DNA of 53,201 nt from positions 1 to 53,201 of the forward strand of contig JAFIGC010000025.1 of assembly GCA_020831635.1 (NCBI GenBank), given 5' to 3'. A program made the position numbers and the translations under genes. Source of the DNA: Verrucomicrobiota bacterium (GTDB taxonomy: Bacteria; Verrucomicrobiota; Kiritimatiellia; SS1-B-03-39; UBA6053). Below, in pieces: positions 50,904 through 53,201 of this stretch; position 1 is the first letter of the stretch; each line of letters opens with the position of its first letter. The notes below the pieces were generated by a model. That model was not told the origin of the DNA and did no database searches. It saw nothing but the letters and a program-made list of their open reading frames with translations.

Positions 50904-52534
50904 CATTTTTCATCATCCACAGTCAACAATTCCAGCGCATCGGCCGCATCTTCGGCACTGCGGACGGTGATGAGTCGTTCGGCGGAAAGAGTGACGGGAT
51001 CTTCAATGTACCGAGCCCCATCGCGTCCGAAGGACCACACGGTTTGCTCGCTGGAGGAAAACCGGGTGCCGTGGAAGGCCTCCATGCGCCCCACGCGCAA
51101 CGCATCCATTCCGGTGAGGAAAAGCGTGGAACCGTTTTCACGGGTGGAGAGGAGCCATTCGATCCGGGCAAGGTCGCGGGCCTCCTGCTCGTGCAACCAT
51201 TCCGGCTGCTCGGTCTGGCGGGCGCCGGGATTCAGCCGGGGCCAAAAAAAACCGGGCGCCACCACGAGGGTCCCCTCCCCGCCTTTCACCTCCTCGTGGC
51301 TGAGCGTGGCCCGAACCGTGAGTCCGTTGCGCCCCGTCACTTCTCCCGTTTCCCGGGCGACAAAGGCGATGTCCGTATGACCCGTCGCTTGCAATACCCG
51401 GGTCCAAGCGACCAGGGCTTCATCATCAAATCCCTCGCGCAGCGCCAAAAAGACGGTGGGCGATTCCACGGCTCCCAATTCCGGCAACTCCGGTTGGGGA
51501 GGAATGGCGGGGTCAAACGCCAAGGCATTGGATTTGGCCTCGGGGGCCATGGACACCAGGGCTTGGGTCCAATCCGGGATCAGCCGTTCTTCCATCCAAA
51601 CGGTTTCGCCCTCGCGGGCGGCAAGCAATTCGCGCATCCCCTCCCCCGCGACCACATGTGGATGTTCCAAAACCAGTTCCCGCAGACGTGGAGAGGTGTC
51701 CTCCCATTCGTCCGAAGAGATGTCCAGGGCCAGGATCAAGGGGCCCCTTTCGGCGGCGGAAAGTTCGTCCAGTACCCGGTCAATCCATTCCGGGCTATTG
51801 CCCGAAGCCCGTTGCACGGAAATGCCGAATGCCTCGGTGGCACTGATCAGCCGGGAAAAGAAATGCCAGTTACCCCAACGTTCGGGATGGTTGGAAAGGA
51901 TGAGAGCTACCTGAGCTTCCCGGGGCACGGCGGAGAGACCCCCGTGTTCGGCCAGCAATTCGAGAAAGGCCTGGGAAAACACATTCATATCGCGGGGATA
52001 ACGGGCCGTCACCAGGTTGCCATCGCGCACCACCGCCTGATCGAGATATCGTCCGGGGCGTTCGATCCAAAGATCGGCCAACTCGTCGGACAGCGTGTGC
52101 AAGCCCGTCCAGGCGCGATCCCCCATCAACCCGTGGGACAGCAGCACCCTGGGTCCGTGGCAGACCATGCCCAGCGGTTTGCCCGCTTCCAAAAAGGTCC
52201 GGGTCACCCGCACCGCATCCTCGTCCTTTTCGAGGAATCCGGGAGAATACCCTCCCGGCACGAACAGCCCGATGTAGTCGTCGGGACTCACCTCGGAGAT
52301 GGACAAATCCACGGGAACATCCCAGTGCGGATTCGGGGTCTGATCCAGCTGCAAGGGAACCCGTTCCGAGTGGGTGGAGGCGACCACCACCTCGTATCCC
52401 GCCGCGCGAAACGCCGCCGTCGGACCGAAAAACTCGTCCCCGTTGAAGCCGTGTTCCAACAAGACCAACAGGCGAGGCGCCCCGGCAAAAAGCGGAATCG
52501 CAAAAGTACAAATGAGCGTTAAAAATATTTTCAT
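50903..52534 (-). CDS. Secreted tandem DJ-1/PfpI-like protein
   Basis: A 543-residue exported protein with a signal peptide (about 1-18, KIFLTLICTFAIPLFAG). The first DJ-1/PfpI domain (about 20-215) has the acidic pocket E34 (GFNGDE), PGGYSPGFL and the nucleophile elbow with C125-H126 (MVCHGPRVL). A central region follows. A second similar domain (about 365-530) has REGFDDEALVAWTRVL and LFLTGMDALR, in which the Cys is absent. DJ-1-family proteins include proteases, chaperones and glyoxalases; the secreted tandem form is unusual. ATG 52534 gives the signal peptide. Confidence 0.75.
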   Translation of the reverse strand: MKIFLTLICTFAIPLFAGAPRLLVLLEHGFNGDEFFGPTAAFRAAGYEVVVASTHSERVPLQLDQTPNPHWDVPVDLSISEVSPDDYIGLFVPGGYSPGFLEKDEDAVRVTRTFLEAGKPLGMVCHGPRVLLSHGLMGDRAWTGLHTLSDELADLWIERPGRYLDQAVVRDGNLVTARYPRDMNVFSQAFLELLAEHGGLSAVPREAQVALILSNHPERWGNWHFFSRLISATEAFGISVQRASGNSPEWIDRVLDELSAAERGPLILALDISSDEWEDTSPRLRELVLEHPHVVAGEGMRELLAAREGETVWMEERLIPDWTQALVSMAPEAKSNALAFDPAIPPQPELPELGAVESPTVFLALREGFDDEALVAWTRVLQATGHTDIAFVARETGEVTGRNGLTVRATLSHEEVKGGEGTLVVAPGFFWPRLNPGARQTEQPEWLHEQEARDLARIEWLLSTRENGSTLFLTGMDALRVGRMEAFHGTRFSSSEQTVWSFGRDGARYIEDPVTLSAERLITVRSAEDAADALELLTVDDEK

Positions 52535-52726
52535 AAATTCCAATCCAATGTTTACAACGGATGAAGTCTACCAGAAAAAGGGGCGTTTGCATATACACTT
52601 GAGAACCTTTCTTTCACGGTGTCGTAGCCCAAGAGCTGTTGATCTCCGCGGAAAGAGAGGCGCGGAAAAGATTGCAAATGGCAAGAAGGAGGAGAAATTT
52701 GTTCATAGATTTATTGAACCCGATCC

Positions 52727-53175
52727 ATGCTGCCGGGGATGGCGCGACAGCTTCGGCTGTATGCCGACCACGGACTGATGAATCATTCGCGGGATCACCT
52801 GCTGAAGATTCTGCGTGGTTCGGAATCGCGTCCCCCTGGGGTTTTTGGGACTGTTTTCCCAAGACGACACCGAGCTGCGCACCTTGCTGAAAGACAGTGG
52901 GATTCCGGCGGTGAATGTGTCCAGCAGCGACCCGCCGGAGGACACGCCGGGGGGTCTATGTGGACAACCTCACCGTGGGCCGCATGGCGGCGGAGCATCT
53001 GCTGAAGCTGGGGCCGCGAACCTTCGCCTATCAGGACGTGGGGGACAGCCGACTGAGCCAATTGCGCTTCGAGGGGTTTCGCGCCCGCGCCGCCGCCGTC
53101 GCCGCCCTCTCCCTGGACCTGAGCATTCCCGGCGATCTCGCCATCCTCAGAACACCTGACCTCGAAAGATTTTGA
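52727..53175 (+). pseudogene. Decayed XylR/LacI-type regulator
   Basis: Three reading frames in succession encode parts of one effector-binding domain. Frame one has MARQLRLYADHGLMNHSRDH. Frame two has GLFSQDDTELRTLLKDSGIP then AVNVSS. Frame three has GVYVDNLTVGRMAAEHLLKL and FAYQDVGDSRLSQLRFEGFR. The shifts lie near GGGGTTTTTGGG (about 52840) and GGGGGG (about 52950), so sequencing error is possible for those. The C-terminus jumps from FRARA to LSIPGDLAIL and stops, losing more than 100 residues, and the DNA-binding part is missing. It is best called a pseudogene. Confidence 0.65.
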
Positions 53176-53201
53176 TGTGACCTTAATTTGATACCGATTT
53201 G

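Noticed and set aside
50806..50916. N-terminal extension of the beta-helix-like protein
   Set aside because: It would translate the GGTCC repeat and hides the signal peptide; ATG 50805 has a ribosome site and a clear leader.

Overview
The window reads as chromosomal DNA of a Gram-negative bacterium, most likely of the Verrucomicrobiota/Kiritimatiellota part of the PVC superphylum. This is an inference. It rests on a skp-lpxD pair and a lipopolysaccharide-type heptosyltransferase, a LEPR-type N-terminal motif on a secreted protein, many large secreted single-copy proteins, a decayed XylR-like (LacI-type) regulator, and intergenic hexamer-periodic palindromes. Most genes are tightly packed with ATGA stop/start overlaps. 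No tRNA, rRNA, CRISPR array or complete transposon was recognised.

Layout. 1-701 is non-coding and holds degenerate hairpin repeats. 702-6641 (minus) is a giant DUF4011-helicase-nuclease-DUF3320 protein resembling the Hhe anti-phage protein. 6748-7065 holds a dead dienelactone hydrolase remnant and a long near-perfect hairpin. 7067-14119 (minus) is a four-gene operon in which a ketoacyl synthase, a 7-TM sensor kinase, a second soluble kinase and an NtrC-type regulator are all joined by ATGA overlaps. A receiver-kinase without output domain and a methyltransferase are transcribed away from it (14569-16609). 16599-22427 is mostly housekeeping: heptosyltransferase and argF-like gene (minus), skp-lpxD (plus), an anti-sigma-like membrane protein (plus), and folB with a pteridine-reductase-like SDR (minus).

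22824-37663 (minus) is the most striking accessory region. It is a single overlapping operon encoding a secreted 553-aa protein, a 1313-aa RCC1-repeat protein, a 1765-aa Rhs toxin with an N-terminal C39-like protease, an immunity candidate, a second signal-peptide-capped Rhs-toxin module, its immunity candidate, a third truncated Rhs fragment and a LEPR-motif protein. A small XRE regulator is divergent from it, and a perfect 16-bp palindrome lies in the shared promoter region.

38080-41397 (minus) is trpS-scpA-scpB plus an outer-membrane-like protein. 41552-46545 (plus) holds a secreted Gly/Thr/Pro-tailed protein, a UPF0316 membrane protein, and a GNAT / OleC-like AMP ligase / UbiA-type prenyltransferase run. 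46547-52534 (minus) encodes three secreted proteins: a tandem DJ-1/PfpI-like protein, a beta-helix-like protein and a glycosidase-like protein. The window ends in a frameshifted, internally deleted XylR/LacI-type regulator.

The best candidates for undescribed systems are the Rhs/RCC1 polymorphic toxin operon with its palindrome-linked XRE regulator, and the ketosynthase-coupled two-kinase signalling operon. Function calls come from motif recognition only; no database search was run.
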